The notes beneath the pieces are model-generated. The model saw nothing but the letters and a program-made list of their open reading frames with translations, had not been told where the DNA came from and searched no databases. A stretch of DNA of 5,784 nucleotides. Source: a bacterium. Lineage in GTDB: Bacteria; Pseudomonadota; Gammaproteobacteria; Berkiellales; Berkiellaceae. The DNA is taken from the NCBI GenBank assembly GCA_009927065.1, contig RFNU01000087.1, positions 1 through 5,784 on the forward strand. The letters are read 5' to 3'. Within the stretch, counting starts at the first letter, position 1. Each line of letters starts with the position of its first letter. The position numbers and the translations under genes are program-made. Positions 5,276 through 5,784 of this stretch are shown here, piece by piece.

Positions 5276-5784
5276 CCGGAGAGGATATTTTATCTGCAGT
5301 GAGTATTGGATTTGATGCTCTGACTCCTCTTGAAATTTCAGTTTCTCGTTCTATTCGTGTTGAAGGTGGAACAGACGGAAAACTCATCTCTGAATTTGAT
5401 GGTCCGGTAATCTTTAATCAAAAGATTACCTCAAATGCACCTGATGGAATTGAGGCAAATAGTATTTTCCTTCAGGGAGATGCAACAGTATCACGTAAAT
5501 ATACTGTTGGAGTCACACAACCAACAGTTTCAGGAAACCCTGGAGATATCGCATACTATACAGATCCAAATCGGGGTGGATATGTTGGTTGGATTTATAC
5601 TTTAGAAAATGATTGGTATCGTTTTGGAAATATAAGCATTTCTGAAACCGAAAATCATATGATTTTTGATCGTGTCGGAATTGCAACTACCAGTGCAGGA
5701 ACTTCTAGACTTGTAATCGGTGCGGGTTCTTCACTCTTCTCTGTGAATGCAACTGGTGGTGTTGGAATTGGAACGACTGCAAAT
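5254..5784 (+). CDS. Virion structural protein, C-terminal fragment (frame 1, partial)
   Basis: This third frame is open for 177 codons to the window edge, with no stop. It begins at 5254 with DSPIPTVTGEDILSAVSIGF, the expected continuation of NKKVNSATGQEQV once one T is restored in the run at 5250-5253. A GTG at 5272 is an internal valine codon, not a plausible start. In restored numbering it covers residues 1494-1670. It contains DGPVIFNQKITS, GDIAYYTDPNRGGYVGWIYT (from about 1590), a WYRFG segment, and two copies of a VGI(A/G)TT motif, the second at 1663-1668. VGIGTT repeats are typical of the distal part of phage fibre proteins, often before further repeats and sometimes a C-terminal chaperone domain. 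Whether such a domain follows cannot be seen here. Confidence 0.82.

Larger units (their letters stand above)
777..5784 (+). other. Whole long tail-structural gene, split by two single-base breaks, 3' end outside window
   Basis: The three fragments are one gene. Adding one G at 3425-3426 and one T at 5250-5253 gives a single open frame of 1670 codons from 777 to the edge, with sensible protein sequence across both joints (SANTAGTVNSGF and GQEQVFDSPIPTV). The size is in keeping with the very long structural proteins of cyanomyoviruses as I recall them. Base composition and codon style (Gly GGA, Arg CGT, many AAT/ACA) look the same in all three parts, which argues against separate genes or a recombinant joint. 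Whether the breaks exist in the living phage is undecided: a sequencing or assembly error is the simplest reading, and a true pseudogene is possible. Confidence 0.82.

Overview
This window looks like a piece of a T4-like marine cyanophage (cyanomyovirus) genome, or a metagenomic contig from one. The basis is recognition of the long protein's conserved stretches (PFKTIQRAL near its start, RPGWIPDG, GEQDGVYHL, LRRHSIIRASGHTFEYVG, NKKVNSATGQE, GDIAYYTDP, VGIGTT). These match my memory of the very long virion structural (tail or tail-fibre-like) proteins of Synechococcus and Prochlorococcus myophages. The AT-rich composition, tightly packed small genes without clear Shine-Dalgarno sites, and a T4-type late promoter motif agree. 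No search could be run.

Layout: bases 1-29 hold an exact sigma-70 consensus promoter (TTGACA, 17 bp, TATAAT). It is followed by three small same-strand genes of unknown function (45-233, 245-412, 390-560), with an 11-base gap between the first two and an overlap between the last two. A 216-base gap (561-776) follows. It contains a perfect palindrome that begins over the stop codon of the third small gene, a second hairpin built from the same GAGTAA/TTACTC arms, a classic intrinsic terminator (707-730) and an ATAAATA late-promoter motif (738-745) just upstream of the large gene.

From 777 to the window edge the DNA encodes one long structural protein. It is open in three successive reading frames: frame 3 to about 3425, frame 2 from 3428 to about 5251, and frame 1 from 5254 to the end. 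Each junction is explained by one missing base in a short run (GG for GGG at 3425-3426, TTTT for TTTTT at 5250-5253). Restoring both gives an uninterrupted protein of at least 1670 residues that continues past the window. The breaks could be sequencing or assembly errors, or real mutations. Nothing at either site looks like a normal programmed-frameshift signal.

The likely logic is that the small genes are expressed from a host-type promoter and are separated by the terminator from the large virion gene, which the late motif would drive when virions are assembled. I do not see a new biological system here. The most informative points are the double frame break, the unusually exact promoter, the palindromic arms at the end of the small-gene unit, and the repeated beta-rich modules of the large protein.
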